Assembly: GCA_024684395.1 (NCBI GenBank)
Contig: JAIKWY010000096.1
Coordinates: 1-34,794 of the forward strand
Length of the DNA stretch: 34,794 nt
From: Oscillospiraceae bacterium
Lineage (GTDB): Bacteria > Bacillota > Clostridia > Oscillospirales > Ruminococcaceae
Reading direction: 5' to 3'
Shown: one piece after another, positions 7,361 through 15,063 of the stretch
Position numbering within the stretch: the stretch's first letter is position 1
How the letters are laid out: each line of letters starts with the position of its first letter
The notes under the pieces: generated by a model
What the model was told of the DNA's origin: nothing
Seen by the model: the letters and a program-made list of their open reading frames with translations, nothing else
The model's database searches: none
Made by a program: the position numbers and the translations under genes

Positions 7361-8332
7361 ATGCAGATGCTATCCCTTGCATCTTTTTCTCTGTCATCCA
7401 AGATCACAGAAACGCTTGATTCGCTCGTGTCTGTGTTCCAGACGATGCGGATCAATGATCTGATCGATATTGTGGTACTTTCCTTTATCATCTACTATTT
7501 CTGGAATCTCATCCGTGAGACCCGTGCAGGGCAGCTCGCCAAAGGTATTTTATTCCTCTTAGCTGCTTATATTCTCGCCTCGATCCTCGGGATGAAGGCG
7601 ATCCCCTATTTGCTCGAAACACTCGCACAGAGCAGCCTGCTCGCCATCCTCATCGTCTTCCAGCCGGAAGTGCGGCGTGCGATGGAACAGCTTGGACATT
7701 CCAAATTCGGATTGAAGAATCTCGGACTGATCAGCTCCAGCGAAGCAGTCGAGGAACAATGGCGTGAAGCCATTGATGCCGTGTGCAGTTCCTGTATGGA
7801 TATGAGTGCCACCCGCACGGGTGCGCTCATTGTTTTTGAGCGGCAGACACGTCTGGGCGAACAGCTCTCCAACGGCACCATCCTCAATGCGACCCCGAGC
7901 AAGGAGCTCTTCGAGCAGATCTTCTACAAAAACACGCCTCTGCATGACGGCGCTGTCATCCTCCGTGACGGCATGATCCTGGCGGCAGCGTGCTATCTGC
8001 CGACCCCGCAGCGCAATGCCATCATCGACAAGAAATACGGTGCCCGTCACCGTGCCGCCATCGGCATGAGTGAAAACTCCGATGCGATCATCGTGGTCGT
8101 TTCCGAGGAGACCGGGCATATCTCCGTCGCAGAAAACGGCGATCTGCAGGAAGGCTTCACCTGGAAGCAGTTACAGGCATATCTGATCGGACAGATGATC
8201 GATCAGACCAAGAAGCGTCCTTTCCTGGATCGTCTGCCCTGGAGAAAGTCCAAGCAAACAACGCCTCCGCAGGATGCACCTGCCCCGGCTGACGGAGAGG
8301 AGGTGCGCCATGAAGAAAAAGCAGATCACTGA
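7361..8332 (+). CDS. cdaA: Diadenylate cyclase CdaA (DAC domain)
   Basis: Makes cyclic di-AMP from two ATP at the membrane; this messenger controls potassium and osmolyte balance and cell-wall homeostasis in Firmicutes. 323 aa: three membrane helices in the first ~100 residues (IDIVVLSFIIYYFW, GILFLLAAYILASIL, LLAILIVF), then the DAC domain with LHDGAVIL (DGA at 196-198) and GARHRAAIG (RHR at 229-231), the two ATP-binding motifs. The last ~35 residues are a Pro/Lys-rich tail. ATG 7361 is chosen because it lies nine bases after GGAGG; the ATG at 7355 is only three bases away. It overlaps cdaR by 23 bases, the usual partner. Confidence 0.96.
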   Translation: MQMLSLASFSLSSKITETLDSLVSVFQTMRINDLIDIVVLSFIIYYFWNLIRETRAGQLAKGILFLLAAYILASILGMKAIPYLLETLAQSSLLAILIVFQPEVRRAMEQLGHSKFGLKNLGLISSSEAVEEQWREAIDAVCSSCMDMSATRTGALIVFERQTRLGEQLSNGTILNATPSKELFEQIFYKNTPLHDGAVILRDGMILAAACYLPTPQRNAIIDKKYGARHRAAIGMSENSDAIIVVVSEETGHISVAENGDLQEGFTWKQLQAYLIGQMIDQTKKRPFLDRLPWRKSKQTTPPQDAPAPADGEEVRHEEKADH

Positions 8333-9656
8333 GACTGGCCAGAATACGGATACCCGGCAGCCACGCCGCTTTTCTGTGAATCTTTCGGCTTTCTTTGAGA
8401 AAAAGTTCGTTCGGCTCGTTGGCTCGGTCATTGCGGCGATCTTCCTGTGGTTCTACATTGCAGTCAGCGTCTATCCGACAACGCCGAAGTCCTTCTCGAA
8501 CATTCCCGTTGTCATGGATCTGAGCGGCTCTATGGCAGAAGCCAACGGCATGTCGGCAGTCTCCTGCGATACGGAGAAAGTCAACGTGACCGTTGTCGGC
8601 GACCGTTCCCGGATCGGTAATCTGAAAGCAGAGGATCTTGTGGCGCATGTGGAGCCCGGCAGCATTTCCGCCGCCGGTGAATATTCCATGCCCATCACGG
8701 TGGAGGCGGTCAACGGCATCAACTTCGAGATCGACAGCATCACGCCGAGTTATGCCAAGGTCAAGCTCGACAAGATCGAGACCAAGACCTACAGCGTGGA
8801 GGCGTCCTTCCCGAATATCCGTGTGACATCGGGTCATGCACTCGATTCCGAGGATGTTGTCGTGGAGCCGTCTACCGTGGAGATCACGGGTCCTTCGGCA
8901 CAGCTTGCCGAGATCGACCGTGTGGTCGTCTACTCCGACAAGAAGCAGGAGATCGACGGCACCTTCCAGCTGTACTCCAACCAGCTCCATCTCTATACCA
9001 AGGGCGGTGCGCTCCTCGACCAGGAGAGCCTGACACTGCCGTCCACGGATTTCCAGATCACCATCCCGATCCTGACGACCAAGGAAATGAAGCTCACCTA
9101 CCGGCTGCTTGGTGCGCCGACGGGCTTCGATCCGTCCTGGCTCGCAGAACGGCTGCGCTTCTCTGAGGAATCCATCACACTCGCATCGCAGACAAGCTCT
9201 GCCTTTGCAGACAAGGATACCCTCGAAGTCGGCACAGTACGCCTGAGCGAGATCGGTCTGGATTATTCCAAGAACATCACCATCGAGCTCGATGAGGAAT
9301 ACACCAACCGCAGCGGCATCGAGGATGTGACGCTGACGCTCGACAACGAAGGACTGGCGACCAAACAGTTCACTGTCACCGGCGAGAACATCTCCGTGAA
9401 GAACCCGCCCACCGACTATAACTTCAACGTGGTGACAAAGCGGCTGACCATCACGGTCATCGGCTCGGAGGAGACGCTGAACTCCCTCTCTGCGGATGAC
9501 ATCATCGTGACTGCCGATCTGCTCAACTACGACAACGCCGAGCAGGCATCCTCGTTCACACAGCAGGCAGTCATCTCCTTCTACAACAAGAGTGACGTCT
9601 GGGCATACGGCTCGTACAGCATCTCCCTCGACCGTGTAGAGAAGACAGAAGATTGA
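8310..9656 (+). CDS. cdaR: CdaA regulatory protein CdaR (YbbR domains)
   Basis: 448 aa. A Lys/Arg-rich cytoplasmic start is followed by one membrane helix near residues 37-55 (LVGSVIAAIFLWFYIAVSV) and a long extracytoplasmic part of repeated beta-rich YbbR modules, recognisable by recurring patterns such as VNVTVVGDRSRIGNL, VEVEPSTVEITGPSAQL-like segments and TITVIGSEETLNSL. CdaR proteins bind and tune CdaA. The start at 8310 is set by GGAGGTGCGCC upstream and overlaps the end of cdaA, so the two are coupled. In many Firmicutes glmM follows; here the next gene is an ammonium transporter with its own promoter, so that part of the cluster is missing. Confidence 0.92.
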   Translation: MKKKQITETGQNTDTRQPRRFSVNLSAFFEKKFVRLVGSVIAAIFLWFYIAVSVYPTTPKSFSNIPVVMDLSGSMAEANGMSAVSCDTEKVNVTVVGDRSRIGNLKAEDLVAHVEPGSISAAGEYSMPITVEAVNGINFEIDSITPSYAKVKLDKIETKTYSVEASFPNIRVTSGHALDSEDVVVEPSTVEITGPSAQLAEIDRVVVYSDKKQEIDGTFQLYSNQLHLYTKGGALLDQESLTLPSTDFQITIPILTTKEMKLTYRLLGAPTGFDPSWLAERLRFSEESITLASQTSSAFADKDTLEVGTVRLSEIGLDYSKNITIELDEEYTNRSGIEDVTLTLDNEGLATKQFTVTGENISVKNPPTDYNFNVVTKRLTITVIGSEETLNSLSADDIIVTADLLNYDNAEQASSFTQQAVISFYNKSDVWAYGSYSISLDRVEKTED

Positions 9657-9731
9657 CCCGGGAGCCGGATGCAAAACGCACCATTGTTACTTTTCTACAA
9701 ATCCGGATGCAAAAAGTCAATATATTTTCGC

Positions 9732-9760
9732 TTGACATTTGCTGCAAAGTGTGCTAAACT
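9732..9760 (+). promoter_or_regulatory. Promoter of the amt-PII gene
   Basis: TTGACA, 17 bases, TAAACT. The predicted start (about 9767) leaves a leader of roughly 100 bases before the ATG at 9864, and that leader contains a terminator. Confidence 0.8.
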
Positions 9761-9779
9761 GTATTTGTAAACAGCAAGG

Positions 9780-9815
9780 GCGCTGAAAGGATCACATCCT
9801 TTCAGCGCTTTTCTT
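9780..9815 (+). terminator. Intrinsic terminator inside the amt leader (candidate attenuator)
   Basis: Perfect 12-bp stem (9780-9791 with 9797-9808), 5-base loop, then TTTTCTT. It lies downstream of the amt promoter and upstream of its start codon, so it must be passed for amt to be expressed. The stem segment GAAAGGAT (9785-9792) is repeated exactly at the ribosome binding site (9849-9856), so ATCCTTTC in the 3' arm could pair with either. It also would stop read-through from cdaR. Confidence 0.8.
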
Positions 9816-9863
9816 GTGCCCGGGAAAGGTACCGCCCGGAACAAATCAGAAAGGATGAGATTT

Positions 9864-11669
9864 ATGGATTTACAGGAAATTATGTCGCAGGTAGATTCTG
9901 AGATGTTCGGTATCTGGTTCCTGATCGGCGCAGCATTGGTATTCTTTATGCAGGCAGGCTTTGCAATGGTGGAGACAGGCTTCACACGAGCCAAGAACGC
10001 CGGCAATATCATTATGAAGAACCTGATGGACTTCTGCATCGGCACGGTCGTTTTCATGCTCCTCGGCTTCGGGCTGCTGCTCGGCGAGGATGCACTGGGC
10101 GGGTTCATCGGTCTCCCGACAATGGGCATCTTCACGGATTACAAGAACTTCGACTGGTCCAACTTCGTGTTCAATATGGTATTCTGTGCCACCACCGCAA
10201 CGATCGTTTCCGGCGCGATGGCAGAGCGTACCAAGTTCCTGAGCTACTGCATCTACTCCGGTGTCATCTCCGCAGTGATCTATCCGATCGAAGCACACTG
10301 GATCTGGGGCGGCGGCTGGCTCGCACAGCTTGGCTTCCACGATTTCGCAGGCTCCTGTGCGATCCACATGGTCGGCGGTATCGCAGCTCTGATCGGTGCC
10401 GCAATGGAAGGCGCTCGTATCGGTAAGTTCAAGCGTGACAAGGACGGCAAGATCATCAAGGTTCGTGCGATCCAGGGTCATAACCTTACCATCGGCGCAC
10501 TCGGCTGCTTCATCCTCTGGTTCGGCTGGTACGGCTTCAACGGCGCTGCTGCTACCTCCGGTCCGCAGCTCGCTTCCATCTTCGTAACGACTACTATCGC
10601 TCCCGCAGTTGCTACTTTCGTATGCATGATCTTCACATGGATCAAGTACGGCAAGCCTGATGTTTCCATGTGTCTGAACGCTTCCCTCGCAGGTCTGGTA
10701 GGCATCACCGCCGGCTGCGACGTTATGGATGCACTTGGTGCTACCATCGTCGGCATCGTTTCCGGTCTGCTCGTTCCCTTCGGCATCTGGCTGCTTGATC
10801 ACAAGCTTCACGTTGATGACCCGGTCGGCGCTGTTGCAGTGCATATGTGCAACGGTATCTGGGGTACCTTCGCAGTTGGTCTGTTCGCAACCTCTACCGC
10901 TCCGGACTGCACCATCGACGGCCTGTTCTACGGCGGCGGCTTCAACCAGCTCGGTCTGCAGTGCCTGGCGATCGTTGCTGTCGGCGCATGGACTGCCATC
11001 ACCATCGGCGCAACCTTCTTCATCATCAAGAAGACCATTGGTCTGCGTGCTTCCGCTGAGGAAGAGATCGTAGGTCTTGACCTGACCGAGCACAACCTCG
11101 CAAGCGCATACGGCGACTTCGCTCCGGCAGCAGACACCGTGCTCCAGCAGCAGCGTCAGGCGATCCGCCACAGCGTGGACAGCAGCGAGCTCAAGGGTGT
11201 TTACGGCACCGATGCAGAGCGCATCACCGCTCCGGCAGCAGCTCCGGCTCCAGCAGCTTCCTCCGATGCACCGGAAATCCAGGTCGCAAAGACCGGTGCA
11301 AAGCTCACCAAGCTCTCTATCGTATGCAAGCAGGGCAAGCTCGAAGAACTCCAGGCAAGTCTTGCAGCAGTCGGCATCGACGGCATCACCGTAACACAGG
11401 TACTCGGCTATGGTACACAGATGGGTCACACTACGTATTATCGTGGTGTTAAGCAGGAAATGCCTTCCCTCCATCCGAAGGTAAAGGTCGAGGCAGTTGT
11501 CACCAAGGTGCCTGTTGAGACAGCACTTGATGCGGCAAGAAAGGCACTCTACACCGGCAACATCGGCGACGGCAAGATCTTCATCTACGATGTGGAGGAC
11601 GTTGTCAAGGTTCGTACCGGCGAGCGTGGCTACGATGCCCTCCAGGACAGCCCCGCACCGAAAGCCTGA
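9864..11669 (+). CDS. Ammonium transporter fused to a PII (GlnK-like) domain
   Basis: 601 aa. Residues ~12-400 are an AmtB channel with eleven hydrophobic segments, HDFAGSCAIHMVGG (Asp160 and His168) and VGAVAVHMCNG (His327), the paired pore histidines, and FGWYGFNGAA. Residues ~404-478 are an Ala/Pro/Ser-rich linker. Residues ~479-590 are a PII domain: LTKLSIVCKQGKLEELQASL, the T-loop GYGTQMGHTTYYRG with the conserved Tyr, PKVKVEAVV, and GDGKIFIYDVEDVVKVRTGERG for nucleotide binding. GlnK normally plugs AmtB when nitrogen is plentiful, so the fusion gives a tethered gate. ATG 9864 is eight bases after AAAGGA; the ATG at 9855 lies inside the site itself. Such fusions are known in some bacteria, including gut Clostridia to my memory. 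Confidence 0.95.
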   Translation: MDLQEIMSQVDSEMFGIWFLIGAALVFFMQAGFAMVETGFTRAKNAGNIIMKNLMDFCIGTVVFMLLGFGLLLGEDALGGFIGLPTMGIFTDYKNFDWSNFVFNMVFCATTATIVSGAMAERTKFLSYCIYSGVISAVIYPIEAHWIWGGGWLAQLGFHDFAGSCAIHMVGGIAALIGAAMEGARIGKFKRDKDGKIIKVRAIQGHNLTIGALGCFILWFGWYGFNGAAATSGPQLASIFVTTTIAPAVATFVCMIFTWIKYGKPDVSMCLNASLAGLVGITAGCDVMDALGATIVGIVSGLLVPFGIWLLDHKLHVDDPVGAVAVHMCNGIWGTFAVGLFATSTAPDCTIDGLFYGGGFNQLGLQCLAIVAVGAWTAITIGATFFIIKKTIGLRASAEEEIVGLDLTEHNLASAYGDFAPAADTVLQQQRQAIRHSVDSSELKGVYGTDAERITAPAAAPAPAASSDAPEIQVAKTGAKLTKLSIVCKQGKLEELQASLAAVGIDGITVTQVLGYGTQMGHTTYYRGVKQEMPSLHPKVKVEAVVTKVPVETALDAARKALYTGNIGDGKIFIYDVEDVVKVRTGERGYDALQDSPAPKA

Positions 11670-11710
11670 ACGGCTCCCTAACTCAGACGGTTTCTACCCC
11701 TACATATAAT

Positions 11711-11756
11711 ATGCAGAAGCTCAGCCGGCAAAACGACTGAGCTTCTGCATTTTTTC
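11711..11756 (+). terminator. Intrinsic terminator of the amt-PII gene
   Basis: Perfect 14-bp stem (11711-11724 with 11737-11750), 12-base loop and a run of Ts. Confidence 0.93.
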
Positions 11757-11795
11757 ATCTATTCTTTCGTGAGCCGCCCCCTGCCGCTTGCGGAC

Positions 11796-11830
11796 AAAAA
11801 TAGGATAAGGGTTCTACGCACCTTATCCTA
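11796..11830 (-). terminator. Intrinsic terminator of the GNAT gene
   Basis: Perfect 10-bp stem (11801-11810 with 11821-11830) followed by five Ts on the minus strand, 22 bases after the stop. Confidence 0.9.
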
Positions 11831-11852
11831 CAGTATACTAATTATAATCGTA

Positions 11853-12296
11853 TCAAAGCATCTTGTGCATCCGGATGCAGTCAAAGCTGCCGCTGTGGAC
11901 CATGTCGGCATTCTCTGCCCCATAGCCGAGCTTTTCATAGTACCCGTCCGCCTCTGTGCGGCTGTCGATGAGGATCTCCCGGTAGCCAAGCTCCCGGATC
12001 CATTCTTCCGCTGCCTCCACAGTTATCCGTCCGAGGTGCTGCCCCCGGTATTCCGGCAGGACGACCACACGCCCTAAGATCACACGATCCGGCGATGCTT
12101 CATAGAAACGGCAGGTCGCCACGGGATAGCCGTCATCGAGCAGGACGATATAGCAGGTTCCGTCGCAGTCGTGTTCGTCAAATTCATCCCGCAGCGGGAT
12201 ATGGTGCTGGCGGTTCATGCCCTGGATCCGGACAGAATATGCCCCGGCTCGCTGCCACTCCTCCGTTGCCCGCAGGATCTCCGGCTGTATCATCAT
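11853..12296 (-). CDS. GNAT family N-acetyltransferase
   Basis: 147 aa, cytoplasmic, the usual GNAT size. Motif A, the acetyl-CoA pyrophosphate loop, is seen in VVVLPEYRGQHLGRITVEAAEEW (Q/RxxGxG/A-type, here RGQHLG), and motif B in YREILIDSRTEADGYYEKLGYG. The N-terminal strand pair around CYIVLLDDGYPVATCRFYE is also typical. Acceptor unknown. Two adjacent ATGs (12296 and 12293) follow GGGAGG at 5 and 8 bases, so the exact start is uncertain by one codon. It is a single gene with its own consensus promoter and terminator. Confidence 0.88.
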   Translation of the reverse strand: MMIQPEILRATEEWQRAGAYSVRIQGMNRQHHIPLRDEFDEHDCDGTCYIVLLDDGYPVATCRFYEASPDRVILGRVVVLPEYRGQHLGRITVEAAEEWIRELGYREILIDSRTEADGYYEKLGYGAENADMVHSGSFDCIRMHKML

Positions 12297-12326
12297 GCAT
12301 TCCTCCCGTCTAAGTCTTCGATGCTC

Positions 12327-12355
12327 ATTATAGCACACAACGCCGGTTTTGTCAA
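12327..12355 (-). promoter_or_regulatory. Consensus promoter of the GNAT gene
   Basis: Perfect TTGACA, 17 bases, perfect TATAAT with TG before the -10 box on the minus strand, 30 bases upstream of the start codon. Confidence 0.92.
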
Positions 12356-12370
12356 ATGCGCATCCGACAG

Positions 12371-12396
12371 AAAAGGAGCAGCCCGGCGGCTGCCCC
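12371..12396 (-). terminator. Intrinsic terminator of the GH25-dockerin gene
   Basis: Eight-bp GC-rich stem (12375-12382 with 12389-12396, one G-U pair) and four Ts on the minus strand, just after the stop at 12405. Confidence 0.8.
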
Positions 12397-12404
12397 TTGT
12401 GAAC

Positions 12405-13736
12405 TTATAGGATCCCGGCATTCTGCTGGGCGCTGAGGATAAGGACGCAGCTTGCATCCGATGCATTGATGACACCGTCATCGTTGTAGTCATACGACAA
12501 CTGCTGGAACGAGTCGATCGGCGCCGTGACATTGCCGGAACCGGAGGACGCCGAATAGATCAGCATCGTGGCAGCATCCGAAGCATTGATCATCCCGTCA
12601 AAATTGGGATCGCCCGGGAGCGGATTTGCCGCATAGCTGTAGATGAGGTCGGCATATTCCACACGGAAGGACGGATCCTCGGTCACGTTGATCTCGATGG
12701 TATCGCTCGTGCCGTTGCTCGAAACCGCTGTGATGATCGCAACACCCGGCTGCAATCCCCTGACCACGCCGTTTCTGTCAACCGTTGCCGTCTGCGGATC
12801 AGAGGAACGATAGGACAGGATATTGTCGCCGTACAGCACCGGCGAAACGGTCTGGTTGCTGTGGATGGTCAGCGCATCGGCAGCATAGCTCACCTTTCTC
12901 GTGTAGCTGACATTCATATCCACCACATGGTTGATGCCGTTGACATAGCCGTTCTCGGAGTACTGCCAGATCTGGTACTCGCCGGTATAGCTTGTCTGCG
13001 TCGTGTAATTCGCCAGCCAGATGGTATACTTCTCCGCAAGCGCAGCCGCATCCATCATGGTCGTGAGATAGTACTTGTTAGCATAGACACCCGCCTCATA
13101 GCCGCCTGCTTCGATCGTGGAGCAGAATGCCTTGCAGATCTCGGTCTGCTGTGCGGGGCTCAGGTTCGCCTCGTCAAGACGGGCTGTATCAAAGGTGATC
13201 ATCTCCACGTCGATGAAGACCGGCATCGTCAGTGCAAAGCCGCCCAGCAGCCCCAGCACATAATCCGCTTCCTCGACAGCTTCCTCCACGGTGATCGCCT
13301 GTGTGAAGAAGTATACGCCGGTATCCAGTCCGGCTGCGGCAGCACCTTCGAGATTCTGACGGAAATAGGGATCCGGCGCCAGCGCACCGTTGCCGTAGCC
13401 ACGGAAACCGATACGCACGATCGCCTGGTCGATGCCGTCCTGCGCTACCAGATTCCAGTCGATGTCACCCTGGAACTTGGAAACGTCGATGCACTGGCGT
13501 TTCTCGCAGTCATCAAAGCGGGGATCGTGGATGACAGAATCCATTGCAGCGGATGCCTGTGCGAGCTCGGAATGGTTCCGGTAGCGTGCAGCGTCCTGGA
13601 ACTGGTTCTGCTCATAGACTTCCATGTAACTTTCTCCTTCCGATGCAGCCGTCGGGAACGCTGCACACATTGTCAATCCCATCATCGCCGCTGACAGCGC
13701 CGCCATCAGTCTGCCTGTACACTTAGTCTTTTTCAC
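12405..13736 (-). CDS. Secreted GH25 lysozyme-like protein with Big_2 and dockerin domains
   Basis: 443 aa. Signal peptide 1-32 (MKKTKCTGRL, hydrophobic core, then FPTAAS). Residues ~80-280 are a GH25 muramidase fold: QCIDVSKFQGDIDW (Asp84), AIVRIGFRGYG, GVYFFTQA, MPVFIDVEM (Asp176 and Glu178, the expected catalytic pair), and YQIWQYSENG. Residues ~283-352 are a Big_2-like bacterial Ig domain (SYRSSDPQTATVDRNGVV). Residues 375-443 are a divergent dockerin with loops DPNFDGMINASD and DYNDDGVINASD. The first in-frame codon before this start is TTG; GTG 13736 is preferred because it lies 10 bases after AAAGGG. It should hydrolyse peptidoglycan, and the dockerin suggests docking to a cohesin. Linking a cell-wall enzyme to a scaffold is unusual. 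Confidence 0.9.
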   Translation of the reverse strand: MKKTKCTGRLMAALSAAMMGLTMCAAFPTAASEGESYMEVYEQNQFQDAARYRNHSELAQASAAMDSVIHDPRFDDCEKRQCIDVSKFQGDIDWNLVAQDGIDQAIVRIGFRGYGNGALAPDPYFRQNLEGAAAAGLDTGVYFFTQAITVEEAVEEADYVLGLLGGFALTMPVFIDVEMITFDTARLDEANLSPAQQTEICKAFCSTIEAGGYEAGVYANKYYLTTMMDAAALAEKYTIWLANYTTQTSYTGEYQIWQYSENGYVNGINHVVDMNVSYTRKVSYAADALTIHSNQTVSPVLYGDNILSYRSSDPQTATVDRNGVVRGLQPGVAIITAVSSNGTSDTIEINVTEDPSFRVEYADLIYSYAANPLPGDPNFDGMINASDAATMLIYSASSGSGNVTAPIDSFQQLSYDYNDDGVINASDASCVLILSAQQNAGIL

Positions 13737-13829
13737 CAAAAAACATCCCTTTCCTGCTCAGTTCTTCCTTTCTTTTGTTCTGTCTCTCTGGGTAGGTATC
13801 CGGATGTATTTACATAATCGATTAAGTGT

Positions 13830-13858
13830 ATTATACCATAGTTCAACAACAGTGTCAA
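13830..13858 (-). promoter_or_regulatory. Promoter of the GH25-dockerin gene
   Basis: Perfect TTGACA, 17 bases, perfect TATAAT on the minus strand. The start codon is about 94 bases downstream, giving a leader of some 85 bases. Confidence 0.9.
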
Positions 13859-13974
13859 TCATTTTTCGTGAAAAACATACAACAAAACGATTGTTTTGTG
13901 TATTGATGACAGGATAGCACAACTGTTTTGTAACTATTGATGCCCGACTGCCATTTATTTCCAATGGGATGCTA

Positions 13975-14003
13975 TTGCATTTTCGATACAAATATGATAT
14001 AAT
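13975..14003 (+). promoter_or_regulatory. Promoter of the metallophosphoesterase gene
   Basis: TTGCAT, 17 bases, TATAAT, with TG near the -10 box. It is divergent from the GH25 promoter, with about 115 bases of AT-rich sequence between the two -35 boxes in which I see no further feature. Confidence 0.85.
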
Positions 14004-14041
14004 AAGAATAGTACAAAATCCGGAAGAAAGGCAGGCAATGT

Positions 14042-14908
14042 ATGGAACCCAAAACTGAACAGGCGCCCAAGCGTAAGCGCCGCCCCTCTCCCCTGCTGAT
14101 CGTACTGATCGTATGTGCCGTGCTGATCGTGCCGGGGCTGATCTCTCCGCTGACCGTCCGGCGCTACAGCATCCAGTCGCCCAAGATCGCATCGCCCGTG
14201 CGGATCGCCGTCATCAGCGACCTGCATTCCTGCAAATACGGCGACGGACAGCAGGAGCTTTTGCAGGCGATCGACTCGCAGCAGCCCGATCTCGTCATGC
14301 TCTGCGGCGATATTTTCGATGATGAGCGCCCGGATGACAATACCGAGGCATTCCTCGCCGGGATCTCCGGGAAATATCCGGTCTATTACGTGACCGGGAA
14401 TCATGAATACTGGGCTGGTGCCGCCGTATTTGCGCAGAAAATGGACATTCTCTCCCGCTACGACATCACCCGCCTTGCCGGTACATCCGAAACGATCACC
14501 GTGGGCAGCACCACGCTGACCATCGCCGGTGTGGACGATCCCGACACCGAAGTTGTAGATGCACGGCACGGCTTCCCGGAGGAGCTTGCCGAGGTCAGAC
14601 CGGACGGACAGACATTCACCGTGCTGCTCTCGCACCGCCCGGAGCGCTTTGCGGAGTATGTGGACAGCGGCTTTGACCTGGCGCTCTGCGGTCATGCACA
14701 TGGCGGACAGTGGCGCATCCCCGGCATCCTGAACGGTTTATATGCGCCGGATCAGGGCTTGTTCCCGCAATATGCCGGCGGCAGATACGAGCAGGACGGC
14801 ACCGTCATGATCGTCAGCCGTGGACTTGCCCGGGAAAGCACCTCCGCACCGAGGATCTACAATCCGCCGGAGCTCGTGATCGTTGAGCTTGGCGGAACAC
14901 AAGGCTGA
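14042..14908 (+). CDS. Membrane-anchored calcineurin-like metallophosphoesterase (YkuE-type)
   Basis: 288 aa. After a basic start (KPKRKRRPS-like) a single helix at ~17-37 anchors the protein. The metal-binding motifs appear in order: ISDLHSCKYG (Asp60, His62), LVMLCGDIFD (Asp90), VTGNHEYW (Asn120, His121), LLSHRPE, and CGHAHGGQWRIP. This set defines the metallophosphoesterase fold with two metals; the final GHxHGGQxRIP is typical of the YkuE/YaeI group, proposed to act on membrane lipids or cell-wall-linked substrates. ATG 14042 is used; an overlapping ATG at 14038 gives only a short peptide. Single gene with its own promoter and terminator. Substrate unknown. Confidence 0.92.
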   Translation: MEPKTEQAPKRKRRPSPLLIVLIVCAVLIVPGLISPLTVRRYSIQSPKIASPVRIAVISDLHSCKYGDGQQELLQAIDSQQPDLVMLCGDIFDDERPDDNTEAFLAGISGKYPVYYVTGNHEYWAGAAVFAQKMDILSRYDITRLAGTSETITVGSTTLTIAGVDDPDTEVVDARHGFPEELAEVRPDGQTFTVLLSHRPERFAEYVDSGFDLALCGHAHGGQWRIPGILNGLYAPDQGLFPQYAGGRYEQDGTVMIVSRGLARESTSAPRIYNPPELVIVELGGTQG

Positions 14909-14909
14909 C

Positions 14910-14945
14910 AAAAGCAGCACCGTTTTCTGGCGGTGCTGCTTTTTA
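14910..14945 (+). terminator. Intrinsic terminator of the metallophosphoesterase gene
   Basis: Perfect stem AAAAGCAGCACCG (14910-14922) with its complement at 14931-14943, 8-base loop, ending in TTTTT. Since the 5' arm starts with As it could also act on the minus strand. Confidence 0.92.
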
Positions 14946-14946
14946 T

Positions 14947-15056
14947 GGGTACCTCTAAAAACTATGTTTTTAGAGGAGGGGTGTGGGGCTCCGCCCCACA
15001 CCTAAGCCATTTTGCTTTTCGCAGAAAAGCAAAACGGGAGGTTTTTAGAGATGCCC
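14947..15056. mobile_element. MITE-like element, 110 bp, with terminal inverted repeats and target duplication
   Basis: Ends are 16-base inverted repeats matching at 14 positions (GGGTACCTCTAAAAAC at 14947-14962; complement at 15041-15056). TTAT occurs directly outside both ends (14943-14946 and 15057-15060), as expected of a 4-bp target duplication. Inside are three hairpins: 14952-14976 (11-bp arms), 14980-15002 (10-bp GC-rich arms) and 15010-15034 (11-bp arms TTTTGCTTTTC). No coding capacity. It lies between a terminator and the end of the DUF4317 gene (stop at 15064). That it moved by a transposase elsewhere in the genome is inference. Confidence 0.65.
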
Positions 15057-15063
15057 TTATGTC

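Noticed and set aside
9759-9815. ANTAR-type two-hairpin antiterminator in the amt leader
   Set aside because: The terminator loop is not the expected hexaloop with A1 and G4, and the only upstream hairpin overlaps the -10 box.
9870-11474. 534-codon open frame on the minus strand
   Set aside because: Antisense to the Amt-PII gene, Cys/Asp/His-rich junk composition, no ribosome binding site.
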